From positions 1-11,894 of the forward strand of contig JAUVXR010000045.1 in the NCBI GenBank assembly GCA_030603495.1: DNA of 11,894 bases, read 5' to 3'. This DNA is from a bacterium (lineage in GTDB: Bacteria; Armatimonadota; Zipacnadia; Zipacnadales; Zipacnadaceae). Every line of letters starts with the position of its first letter. The first letter of the stretch is position 1. The notes beneath the pieces are model-generated. The model was not told the DNA's origin. It saw only the letters and a program-made list of their open reading frames with translations, and searched no databases. The position numbers were made by a program, and so were the translations under genes. Below, piece by piece: positions 1 to 6,402 of this stretch.

Positions 1-22
1 GATTGCTGTGTTCGCCTTGCAT
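1..22 (-). CDS. IS1182-like transposase, N-terminal start only (partial)
   Basis: On the minus strand an ATG at 22-20 opens MQGEHSN and runs off the window. It aligns with MQGEDSS at the start of the broken transposase at 11428. An in-frame ATG at 37-35 is an alternative start. The downstream ATG is preferred because it is the position conserved between the two copies, and GGTGA lies about 8 bases before it. Too little is visible to say whether the gene is intact. Confidence 0.55.
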
Positions 23-70
23 AAGCTCAATCACCATTGCTACAGAATAATGGTTCAATTACTACCGATG

Positions 71-99
71 ATTCTAGCACATCGCCCACTTGACAGCAA
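71..99 (-). promoter_or_regulatory. Putative transposase promoter in the left IS end
   Basis: On the minus strand TTGCTG (99-94) is followed, after a 17-base spacer, by TAGAAT (76-71). The same pair with the same spacing occurs in the second IS copy (11504-11476), although the flanking bases have diverged. Its position about 35-50 bases upstream of the transposase start fits a sigma-70 type promoter for the transposase. Confidence 0.6.
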
Positions 100-117
100 G
101 CCCCCCTCTGCTATAAT
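90..117 (+). promoter_or_regulatory. Outward-facing sigma-70 consensus promoter in IS end
   Basis: TTGACA (90-95) and TATAAT (112-117), both perfect consensus hexamers, are separated by 16 bases and point out of the IS across its inverted repeat into the gene fragment at 144-456. Its -35 box overlaps that of the divergent transposase promoter. The equivalent site at 11495-11524 keeps TTGACA and has TACAAT with an 18-base spacer. Conservation of both hexamers supports function. Activity is inferred from sequence only. Confidence 0.65.
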
Positions 118-143
118 GAGAATGTAACTTTCGCAACAGTCTC

Positions 144-456
144 GACTCATAAGATTGAACAGGTCTTGCGCTTGCCAAACCTGCGTGTCTTCGTCTGCTC
201 GTTCTGGACTGACTTGGCGAAAGTTGTAGAAGCGTGCCAGGACAATTACTGCATAATGTGGCGCGAAGGCGCGGCACTAGCAACATTGAGCGAAGACCTC
301 CAGCCGATACGCGAGCATATGGAAGAGGGTATGAGGATTCTGCAGGGCCACCCCTACCAGTTTGTCCTGCGCGAGATAGAGACATTGGCCGGACGCCCCC
401 AGCGCTTGCACGAATGGGCGCGGATGGGCATCGAACTGGCCGAGAAGTATGCGTGA
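144..456 (+). pseudogene. 5'-truncated gene fragment, URO-D-like C-terminus
   Basis: An open frame runs without a stop from the IS inverted repeat to TGA at 454-456, giving about 100 residues with no good start (only a TTG at 166 without a clear ribosome binding site). The sequence (FVCSFWTDLAKVVEACQDNYCIMWREG..., then an ILQG...LREIETLAGRPQRLHEW section) resembles from memory the C-terminal end of uroporphyrinogen-decarboxylase-superfamily proteins. Their last helices carry a similar 'SPWAD...YVxSWKxNP...ERLxxW' pattern. The missing 5' part presumably lies left of the IS, so the IS appears to have landed inside this gene. The family assignment is tentative. The outward IS promoter could still transcribe the fragment. 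Confidence 0.5.
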
Positions 457-495
457 GCTCTGTGGGGATGGCCGGGGCTTCTATCGTTTCCTCAT

Positions 496-542
496 TGTAG
501 GGGCGCATGTTGAGCGCTCCGCGCGAAACATCCGCCCGCGGC
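496..542 (+). repeat. 47-base palindromic repeat, copy 1
   Basis: The unit can fold as a hairpin: GGGCGCATGTT pairs with AACATCCGCCC with one mismatch around a 15-base loop. The second copy (7436-7482) is in inverse orientation and matches at about 39 of 47 positions. The stem is more conserved than the loop. This is the pattern expected of a REP-like extragenic palindrome. Confidence 0.6.
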
Positions 543-629
543 AAGTGGGCTGTGCAATCTCGCATGGCAGTAGTGGCGTGTTCAGTATGTAAGCGGGCCA
601 ATGTAGCTGACGCAATATTTGCCCCTACA
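496..629. repeat. MITE-like segment with terminal inverted repeats
   Basis: The segment begins TGTAGGGGC (496-504) and ends GCCCCTACA (621-629), a perfect 9-base terminal inverted repeat. It is 134 bases long and has no credible coding frame. Its first 47 bases are a palindromic repeat that occurs again at 7436-7482. No clear target duplication flanks it. It may be a small non-autonomous element or two separate palindromes that happen to pair. Confidence 0.4.
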
Positions 630-645
630 GACAACAACAGCATGT

Positions 646-690
646 GCGAGGGGGGCGACACTACTATCGCGACAAGAATGTCGCTCCTAC
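646..690. repeat. Palindromic repeat downstream of the methyltransferase, possible terminator
   Basis: A nested palindrome: GCGACA (669-674) and TGTCGC (679-684) form a 6-bp stem with a 4-base loop. Alternatively GGGGCGACA near 653-661 pairs with TGTCGCTCC at 679-687. It lies 14 bases past the stop codon of the last gene of the minus-strand operon, so it could end that transcript or protect its 3' end. There is no strong U-tract. The GTAGGAGCGACA edge looks like a common extragenic repeat type. Confidence 0.45.
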
Positions 691-703
691 CAGCTGGTCA
701 TTG

Positions 704-1450
704 TTACTGCTTCGTCGCCACAATCAGGAAATACGGCACATGCAGGAAGAATGACCATTTGCCCGAGCCTTCCTCGATAGCTTGGGCGACGTTCTCCGCG
801 ATCTGGTGCTGTTGCGCAGTCAGCGGCAGGCCCTCGAGTAGCTTCAGCGCTGCGGCTTCGGCCGGCTGAGGAATGTGGGCGAGTTCGACCCAGGTGCGCA
901 GCCCGGCGGCCTCGCAGGCGGCGGGGAGTTTGCGACCGATGAACGGGTCAGCACCCGCCGCGGTCAGTCCGTGGATCCACAGTTGGCGGATGCCCCAGTC
1001 AGGATGCTCCATCATGCCCCCATAATCGGGTTCTATCGCGACCAGCGCGCCGCCTTGCTCCAGTGCGCGAGCAGCCTGTGCAACTGCTGATTCGGTTTCC
1101 GGGATCCACAGCAGCGTATTCTGGAAGAAGACTAAGTCAAAACTGTTGGCGCGGAAGGGGAGGCTGAGTGCATCGCCGGCTATGCGGTTTGCCTCTGAAA
1201 TCTCGGCATCTCGCAGCCCAGTAAAATTGTGATCAAGCGCGGTGACGGTGCCCCGCGTGCGGCGCTGCAGTTCGTCGGTCACCACACAGTGGCCCGCGCC
1301 GACTTCGAGTATGCGTTCGCGCCGACCGATGCCAGCTCGACGCAGCGCCCGGGAGCGCGGCCCGGCCAGCCACTCCGCAAGCTCTCGTGCCTCAGCCTTC
1401 GATGGTAGCTCAGGTCGTGGTGGTCTAGCTGGGTCGAATTCCTCACTCAT
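704..1450 (-). CDS. Class I SAM-dependent methyltransferase
   Basis: The product is 248 residues. Motif I is ILEVGAGHC (residues 47-55). The acidic ribose-binding position is D73 in ALDHN. AGDALSLPF (91-99) and FDLVFFQNTLLWIP (104-117) are the usual motif II/III region of UbiE/Methyltransf_11-type enzymes, and LVAIEPDYGG follows. The substrate is not indicated: the C-terminal third, which sets substrate choice, shows nothing recognisable. The ATG at 1450-1448 is chosen because it gives an ATGA overlap with the stop of the Cys-tail gene and has GGTGGAGG just upstream. A longer reading from 1474 would overlap more and lacks that signal. It is the last gene of the operon, coupled to the rSAM/Cys-tail genes, so it may act in the same pathway, but a housekeeping role is equally possible. 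Confidence 0.9.
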   Translation of the reverse strand: MSEEFDPARPPRPELPSKAEARELAEWLAGPRSRALRRAGIGRRERILEVGAGHCVVTDELQRRTRGTVTALDHNFTGLRDAEISEANRIAGDALSLPFRANSFDLVFFQNTLLWIPETESAVAQAARALEQGGALVAIEPDYGGMMEHPDWGIRQLWIHGLTAAGADPFIGRKLPAACEAAGLRTWVELAHIPQPAEAAALKLLEGLPLTAQQHQIAENVAQAIEEGSGKWSFFLHVPYFLIVATKQ

Positions 1451-3240
1451 CGGCCTCCACCTGCGCAGGCACAAGCACAGGCACAGCCGGCGCAGGCACA
1501 GCCTCCGCCACCCCCGCCTCCGTTGCCCGAGCTTTCCGCCATTGATTCGAGGACGTCCAGCGTCACCTTATCTACACCGGACAGGTTGAGACCGCCGCGA
1601 TCTGCGAGCCCCAAGGATACCGGGTCGAGGGTGCTGGCCAGCTTGCCGGTGGTGTTCTCTGCCCAGCCGGCAAACGAGGCAGCCACGTCGCCGGTGGTAG
1701 TCCGCCCTCCGGTCGTTACCGTGGCCGGTACCGGCAGTCCCACGCCGCCACTGGGCTGTGACCAGGTCGGGCGATAGTGGTAGCCGCCCCGGTGCCAGGT
1801 GACGAAGCTTTCGTGGTAGTCGGGGGCGAGCATCAGCAACAGCAAGTTGTCGTCCACGAATTCGGTGCGCGCCTCTATTTCGCCTATCGCTTTGGCCTTG
1901 GTCCACGCGCCGTAGACAATTGACTCGTAGTACTCGCGAGTCTGTTTGAGATTGAAGCCACTCATCCGCTCGGCAGCCTTCTCGATCAGCCCCTTCATCG
2001 CCTCCTGCAGGTTTAGCTCGGCAATGGACGTGCCGGGATTCTCTTCAAAGGCGTCCAGGAAGGGCTGCTCGTAGGCGTGGATGACCGTGCCATTTTCGCG
2101 GGCGGCCTTCTGACGCTCAGAACGGCTTCCATGGTATTCCTCGGGCATCTCCACAGCCAGTGGATCTTCCTGAGTCTGCCGCACGAGGCCCTTCTTCATC
2201 AGGCCGAACACCACCAGTGTGAGCACCTTGCCCAGCGGCAGCTCCATTATTACTGCGGCCTCGGGCACGGTCAGGCCCCGCTTGATGCCGCCGGCCTCCA
2301 CCGAGGCAATCGGTGGCAGGTAGCTGCGCCGGGCGGCAGCTTGGCTACGTTCGGCCAGCAGCCACAGTACAATGAGGACCGGCAGGGCAATCGCCTCCAA
2401 GAAGGGGCTAATAGCAAAGGCGATGGCCGAGAAGCCCAACATGAATATGAAGACGCTGATGCCGGTGCCATTGGTCAGCCGGAAGAAGAAGATGCCTAGC
2501 AGCACGAACAAAACCAGAGCCCAGAAGACGCGGATCGTGGGGTTCTCCTTCCACCACTTCCACAGCAGCATCAGCCTGGTCATGCGCACCACGCGGTAGT
2601 CATGCTTGGGGAACGAGACGCCCACCAGGTGCGGGCCGTCAACGCGCGCATCGTCCCAATACCAGACGACCGCCTTGCTCCCGTCGGCGAGTGTTACCTT
2701 CTCAGCAAAGGCCTCCTTCTGGTAGACTGCTTCGCCGAGTTCGACCGACTCGGGTAGATCAATGACGATGCCCAATTCCGTGGTTCCGGTGACGTATTGA
2801 CTGCCCCACCAGGTGGGCGTTATCTGGAGCGAGGCATAGTCTTTGCGGGTCGTATCCTGGAAGATGAGGTTGGGCATGGTGCACGTGAATATGAAGGTGC
2901 CGCTCTCGCCGGGCTGGATAGCATAATCGCCCAGGTGGACTTCGACTCCAATGTCAACCTCCGTAGAGGTGCGGATGTCGTAGACCTGCTGGTCATTGAC
3001 GCTGGCCATCATATTGCCGATGTCGTAATCGCTGTGGGGCAAGCCGACATCCACAATATCAATGGCATGAGCACCCTGGTTGCAGCTAAACTCCACCGTG
3101 TATCTGAGGTCTACCGAGGCGTCCTGGTTGGGCGTAACCCCGAGCATCATCCGTGGCACGCTGAACGAGTAGCTCTGGGCCAGGGCCACGGGACTGGCAA
3201 TGAGCGCCAGGATTATGACCGCGACAAACCGATGTTTCAT
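1447..3240 (-). CDS. DUF2207-like membrane protein with a six-cysteine C-terminal tail
   Basis: The product is 597 residues. A signal peptide (1-22, ending VALAQ) leads into a beta-rich extracytoplasmic region (about 23-215) that resembles the N-terminal domain of DUF2207 proteins. Three membrane segments follow (about 236-255, 261-278 and 280-296). A cytoplasmic part contains a small winged-helix-like section (about 318-360, LTVPEAAVIMELPLGKVLTLVVFGLMKKGL in two pieces). The C-terminus has a run of seven glycines (574-580) followed by CACAGCACACACAGGGR, with Cys at 581, 583, 586, 588, 590 and 592. The rest of the protein is nearly free of Cys, so the tail stands out. The ATG overlaps the previous stop by one base (TGATG). 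Position directly after two SPASM-type proteins makes it the candidate substrate. Alternatively the tail binds metal. Biochemical function is unknown. Confidence 0.85.
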   Translation of the reverse strand: MKHRFVAVIILALIASPVALAQSYSFSVPRMMLGVTPNQDASVDLRYTVEFSCNQGAHAIDIVDVGLPHSDYDIGNMMASVNDQQVYDIRTSTEVDIGVEVHLGDYAIQPGESGTFIFTCTMPNLIFQDTTRKDYASLQITPTWWGSQYVTGTTELGIVIDLPESVELGEAVYQKEAFAEKVTLADGSKAVVWYWDDARVDGPHLVGVSFPKHDYRVVRMTRLMLLWKWWKENPTIRVFWALVLFVLLGIFFFRLTNGTGISVFIFMLGFSAIAFAISPFLEAIALPVLIVLWLLAERSQAAARRSYLPPIASVEAGGIKRGLTVPEAAVIMELPLGKVLTLVVFGLMKKGLVRQTQEDPLAVEMPEEYHGSRSERQKAARENGTVIHAYEQPFLDAFEENPGTSIAELNLQEAMKGLIEKAAERMSGFNLKQTREYYESIVYGAWTKAKAIGEIEARTEFVDDNLLLLMLAPDYHESFVTWHRGGYHYRPTWSQPSGGVGLPVPATVTTGGRTTTGDVAASFAGWAENTTGKLASTLDPVSLGLADRGGLNLSGVDKVTLDVLESMAESSGNGGGGGGGCACAGCACACACAGGGR

Positions 3241-4559
3241 CAGCCTTCACCGCCTTGGGTATCGTCGCTCCAGCCGCGGGGATCGCGGGGGCAGTCTGCC
3301 GCACAGATAGGCAGATCGGGGCAATCGGCGCAACGCGTTGGTGCGGCCAGTCGTTCGCGATAGCGGGTAAAGCATGGACTTGCCCAGATCTGTTCCCAGG
3401 TATCGCCCAGAATGTTTCCGGCACTGCTCCGGGGGCCTCGGGCCGGGTAGACCGTCCCATCCTGGTCTACCCTTATCGCTACATCCCCGGCCGCCCGGGG
3501 GCCGGCCATTACCTGCTCGGCCAGTGAGCGGCTGTTATCGAAGCGCACAGGCACTTCCCATAGATAGCGCACATTCGCCGTCTCGGAAGCTTCGTTGATG
3601 ACCGTAGCCACCTGGGGCAGAGCCGATCCCGGCAGCGCCCCTGCCTCTTGGGCTATCTCGTCATTATCCGGGCAAGCCAGCGCGAAGAATGAGATATTGG
3701 TTGCGCCTTGATTCTTGAGCTGCTCAATAGTAACTTCCAGCTCATCTACATTGCTCTCAATCAAGGGCACCTGCGCGACAGCGCACAGCTCCAGCTCCTC
3801 GCAGCGCGTGAAGTAACGCCAGACCAGATCGTGGTCGCCTGCCCCGACCAGGTCATCGTGCTCCGTGCCCGAGGCGGATACATATAGCAATGTCAGGTGA
3901 TCCAGACCCGCGTTGGCTGCCTCATCCAGGATTTCTCCCGCCAGCCAACTGGCTATCGTGCGCAGGCCAGTGATCATGCCGATGTCCTCGGCGGTCTCCA
4001 CCAGACGAGGAAGGTCCTCTGCGCGAAGTTCCGGACGGACTAGAAAGGTCACGTGCGGGATGCCCGCGTCCCAGAGCTTGCGGATGATCTCCTCAGTAAG
4101 CTCAAGCTGTCCGGGCACGAGGTCGGCACGCAATGGCGCAGCAAGGGCCCGGCGGTGCATGGCAGCGTAGGGGTCGTCGAGGTCGGAAATCGGGTAGTTG
4201 TCACCGGGGTGAGAAAGATTGTCGATGAGCGTGCGGACCTGCGCCAGATCCGCTTGCATTTCATCACCCGTGACATCGGGAAAAGTATCGGCTACCTCCC
4301 GGAAGATCTCGTGGTCTTCACGGCCTTCCAGTATCCTCTGCGTCATCAGCACGCCGCTTTCTGACAGGACCGCCGCCTGTGCGGCATTAGCCAGCAGCAG
4401 GCCCTGCCCGTCGAGGTCAACGCGCAGATGAAAACGTGTCGGCCAGTCTGCTTCCAGGCGCTGGTAGTGATAGATACCTGGCTCCGGTCCGGTAGCACGG
4501 GGCTGGGGACGAATCTTAAAAGAATCAAGGAATCTCTGGCCCAAAGAAGGCTCCGTCAA
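3240..4559 (-). CDS. Catalytically degenerate radical SAM/SPASM paralogue with PqqD-like domain
   Basis: The product is 439 residues and co-linear with the next gene upstream (4556-5983). A PqqD-like region lies at about 43-115 (FHLRVDLDGQGLLLAN...). The position of the CxxxCxxC loop reads LRADLVPGQL, with no Cys before residue 253. The FTGGEP strand has become FLVRPE. In the SPASM region both first cysteines are lost (GPRAAG..., TVYPARG), but CX2CX5CX3C (C410, C413, C419, C423) and the AGNIL-DTWEQIW segment remain. It therefore cannot bind the SAM-cleaving cluster and is probably a partner or substrate-binding pseudoenzyme. The start is TTG at 4559-4557. It is supported by GGAGGTGA seven bases upstream (4574-4567) and by overlap with the preceding stop. 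The frame is long and intact, so this is not decay. Confidence 0.85.
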   Translation of the reverse strand: MTEPSLGQRFLDSFKIRPQPRATGPEPGIYHYQRLEADWPTRFHLRVDLDGQGLLLANAAQAAVLSESGVLMTQRILEGREDHEIFREVADTFPDVTGDEMQADLAQVRTLIDNLSHPGDNYPISDLDDPYAAMHRRALAAPLRADLVPGQLELTEEIIRKLWDAGIPHVTFLVRPELRAEDLPRLVETAEDIGMITGLRTIASWLAGEILDEAANAGLDHLTLLYVSASGTEHDDLVGAGDHDLVWRYFTRCEELELCAVAQVPLIESNVDELEVTIEQLKNQGATNISFFALACPDNDEIAQEAGALPGSALPQVATVINEASETANVRYLWEVPVRFDNSRSLAEQVMAGPRAAGDVAIRVDQDGTVYPARGPRSSAGNILGDTWEQIWASPCFTRYRERLAAPTRCADCPDLPICAADCPRDPRGWSDDTQGGEG

Positions 4560-5983
4560 GGTCTATTCACCTCCGCAGGTCTGGCCTGGCGCTCCAGCGG
4601 GCAGCCCCCGCCGCAGACCGCCAACTGCTCGCACTCCCAGCACTCCTCGGGTAGTCCGGCGGCCGCGGGATTCTCCCGACGATAGCGGAACCGGCACAGC
4701 AAGTCGCTGTGCCAGATATTCTCCCACGGATCGCGCAGGATATTCCCCGCCGGCTCGTAGTAGGATTGGCAGGGCAACACATCACCGTTCGGCTCAATGC
4801 AGATCGAATACTCGCCGGCGTTGCAACTGCGCGGCCCCAGTCCCAAGTCGAGAGGGGAGAGGCGGCAGTACTGCGTCGGAGTGTACCACAGGAACCGCAT
4901 CCCGTACTCTTGGGCCCGCTCTCTGACAGCCTCTAGTACCGGCCGCAGCTCGTCTTCAGTGAGGGAGCCGGGATAGCACGCACCGCAGCCAGAGTATATC
5001 ATCCCGTTCATCGTAAAAGTCCGCACGCCCAGCCCACACACGAAATCAACAATCTCCAGCGCCTCATCCGCGTTGGCCTCGATGAGTGTGGTATTGGTGA
5101 TCGTGTGCAGGCCCGCGTCGAGGGCGAGCTGGATACCGCGAATGGTCTGGTCAAAAGCCCGGGCGCCCACAATCTCGTTGTGCAGGTCAGCGTGGTGAGA
5201 GTTCAGCGTAATCTGGACGTGGTCCAGCCCCGCAGCTTTCAGTCGGACGGCAAAATCCGGTTCGGCCAACCGCCGCCCGTTGCTGTTGATTCCGGTGATC
5301 TGCCCGAGATTGTCCGCATACTCAACCAGCTCGAATATCGCCGGATGCAGCGTCGGCTCGCCGCCAGTGAAGATCACGTAGGGCACACCGATGTCCAGCA
5401 GCTTGCGCAGAACCGACTTCCACTTGTTGGCAGGCAGCGAGGGCATGGTCCGGCGGCCCGGCTCGTTGTAGCAGTGCGCACAGTTGTTGTTGCAGGCGTA
5501 ATGCAAAGCCAGGTCTGCTTTATACGGTGCCTGGGCGCGTACTGAGAATAGCGGTGCTTGCTCCGCGCTTATCTGGCCGACGGGACAGCCTGTTGTCGGT
5601 TCGCGAAGCGTCGTGATCATCTCGCTAACATGGCGGAAGTCGCCAGCTAGGCGCTGAGAGGATGCCCTCGGGTAGGTGCGCCGCAGAACCGCCCCGGCTT
5701 GCTCCTCCGTGACTTCGTCGAGGGCGAGCTTGGCCATATAGGCTGCCGTCGGGGTCAGGTGGACGGCCTCCTGGGTGTTGACCAGCAGCAGCCCGGTTTG
5801 GTCAGCGTGGATGCGTAGGTGTAGCCGGAGACTGCCCTCGGGGCTATTGATACGGTAAGTGAACAGGCCGGGTTGGGACTTGCGGCCAGCCCGCAGCGCG
5901 TACATCTGTGCCGAGAAGCGGCTCAGGTCGCGGCCAACTGCACTGGCTACGCGCCGGAGCAGACCGGCGAGGCGCTTCACCAT
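4556..5983 (-). CDS. Radical SAM/SPASM protein with N-terminal PqqD-like domain
   Basis: The product is 475 residues. A basic N-terminal helix (1-35) precedes a PqqD-like region (about 52-125; LHLRIHADQTGLLLVNTQEA). The radical SAM core begins near 155, with C164-C168-C171 (CNNNCAHC) to ligate the SAM-cleaving 4Fe-4S cluster, and FTGGEP (205-210) follows. The SPASM domain has C387-x12-G-x4-C405 and C448-x2-C451-x5-C457-x3-C461. The usual last Cys after this group is absent. PqqD-like domains are known peptide-binding (RRE) modules and SPASM enzymes usually modify peptides or proteins, so a protein substrate is likely. The ATG at 5983-5981 is preferred to one at 6028: it overlaps the previous stop by 7 bases and has GAGGAAGAG upstream. 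Confidence 0.92.
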   Translation of the reverse strand: MVKRLAGLLRRVASAVGRDLSRFSAQMYALRAGRKSQPGLFTYRINSPEGSLRLHLRIHADQTGLLLVNTQEAVHLTPTAAYMAKLALDEVTEEQAGAVLRRTYPRASSQRLAGDFRHVSEMITTLREPTTGCPVGQISAEQAPLFSVRAQAPYKADLALHYACNNNCAHCYNEPGRRTMPSLPANKWKSVLRKLLDIGVPYVIFTGGEPTLHPAIFELVEYADNLGQITGINSNGRRLAEPDFAVRLKAAGLDHVQITLNSHHADLHNEIVGARAFDQTIRGIQLALDAGLHTITNTTLIEANADEALEIVDFVCGLGVRTFTMNGMIYSGCGACYPGSLTEDELRPVLEAVRERAQEYGMRFLWYTPTQYCRLSPLDLGLGPRSCNAGEYSICIEPNGDVLPCQSYYEPAGNILRDPWENIWHSDLLCRFRYRRENPAAAGLPEECWECEQLAVCGGGCPLERQARPAEVNRP

Positions 5984-6366
5984 TTCGGCTCTTCCTCTAT
6001 CTGATAGGAGGTCCCGCAGTAGGGGCAATCCACGAAGACGCCTCCGGCCCTGACCGAAACGCTATCCCTATCCAGCGCCGCCCCACAGGAATCACACTTC
6101 ATCTCTTCGGGGTGCACATCGCCGGACAGGTCAATCTCCTGGATAATGCGCTGGTCGGGCACCTTGGTGCGCGCTAGGTAAGTCACAAAGAAAGCCACGA
6201 GGAGAAGGACGGGCCCGATGATTATCCATTGCCCACGTACGTAGCTGACGCCCGCGATCAGGAAAGCAACTCCGAAGAATCCCAATATGCCACTTATCAG
6301 GTATGCCAACGTTTTCAATCGCTTGGTGGCCCGCCCTGCCGTGGCGGGCGTCTCCTTTCCACCCAT
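5977..6366 (-). CDS. Small two-TM membrane protein with C-terminal zinc ribbon
   Basis: The product is 129 residues. A basic N-terminus (ATKRLK) is followed by two membrane segments (about 20-41 and 47-65) and a soluble part with CDSCG (91-95) and CPYCG (114-118). This CxxC-x19-CxxC spacing is typical of a zinc-ribbon or rubredoxin-like knuckle. With the basic loop inside, the ribbon should face the cytoplasm, where the rSAM proteins act. It overlaps the rSAM gene start by 7 bases and follows the dehydrogenase gene by 36 bases. No clear Shine-Dalgarno sequence precedes the ATG. I do not recognise a named family. A role as a membrane dock for the rSAM pair is inference. Confidence 0.8.
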   Translation of the reverse strand: MGGKETPATAGRATKRLKTLAYLISGILGFFGVAFLIAGVSYVRGQWIIIGPVLLLVAFFVTYLARTKVPDQRIIQEIDLSGDVHPEEMKCDSCGAALDRDSVSVRAGGVFVDCPYCGTSYQIEEEPKW

Positions 6367-6402
6367 ACGTTGTTGACGAGTGCCGAAGGTCTTGCTCTGT
6401 CC

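Larger units (their letters stand above)
1..143 (-). mobile_element. Right end of an IS1182-like insertion sequence (continues left of window)
   Basis: This stretch is a diverged copy of 11420-11549: both share the transposase start codons, a TAGAAT box, a TTGACAGCAAG core and an outer inverted repeat (126-143, ending CAACAGTCTC). The orientation is the same as in the 11.5 kb copy, so the transposase reads leftward off the window. The IS outer boundary is at about 143, and a gene fragment starts immediately after it. Only about 143 bases are visible, so whether this copy is intact cannot be judged. Confidence 0.75.

Noticed and set aside
74-661. Long minus-strand open frame (195 codons)
   Set aside because: It runs through the IS end, the gene fragment and the palindromic repeats, its product is low-complexity Arg/Ser/Pro, and no ribosome binding site or family pattern is seen.
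1447-1500. Short tandem DNA repeat (CAGGCACAG-like units) at the end of the membrane protein gene
   Set aside because: It is fully explained by coding of the alternating Cys/Ala/Gly tail; no separate DNA repeat function is needed.
6367-6402. Possible terminator or separate promoter between dehydrogenase and zinc-ribbon genes
   Set aside because: The 36 bases hold no hairpin or -35/-10 pair that I can defend.
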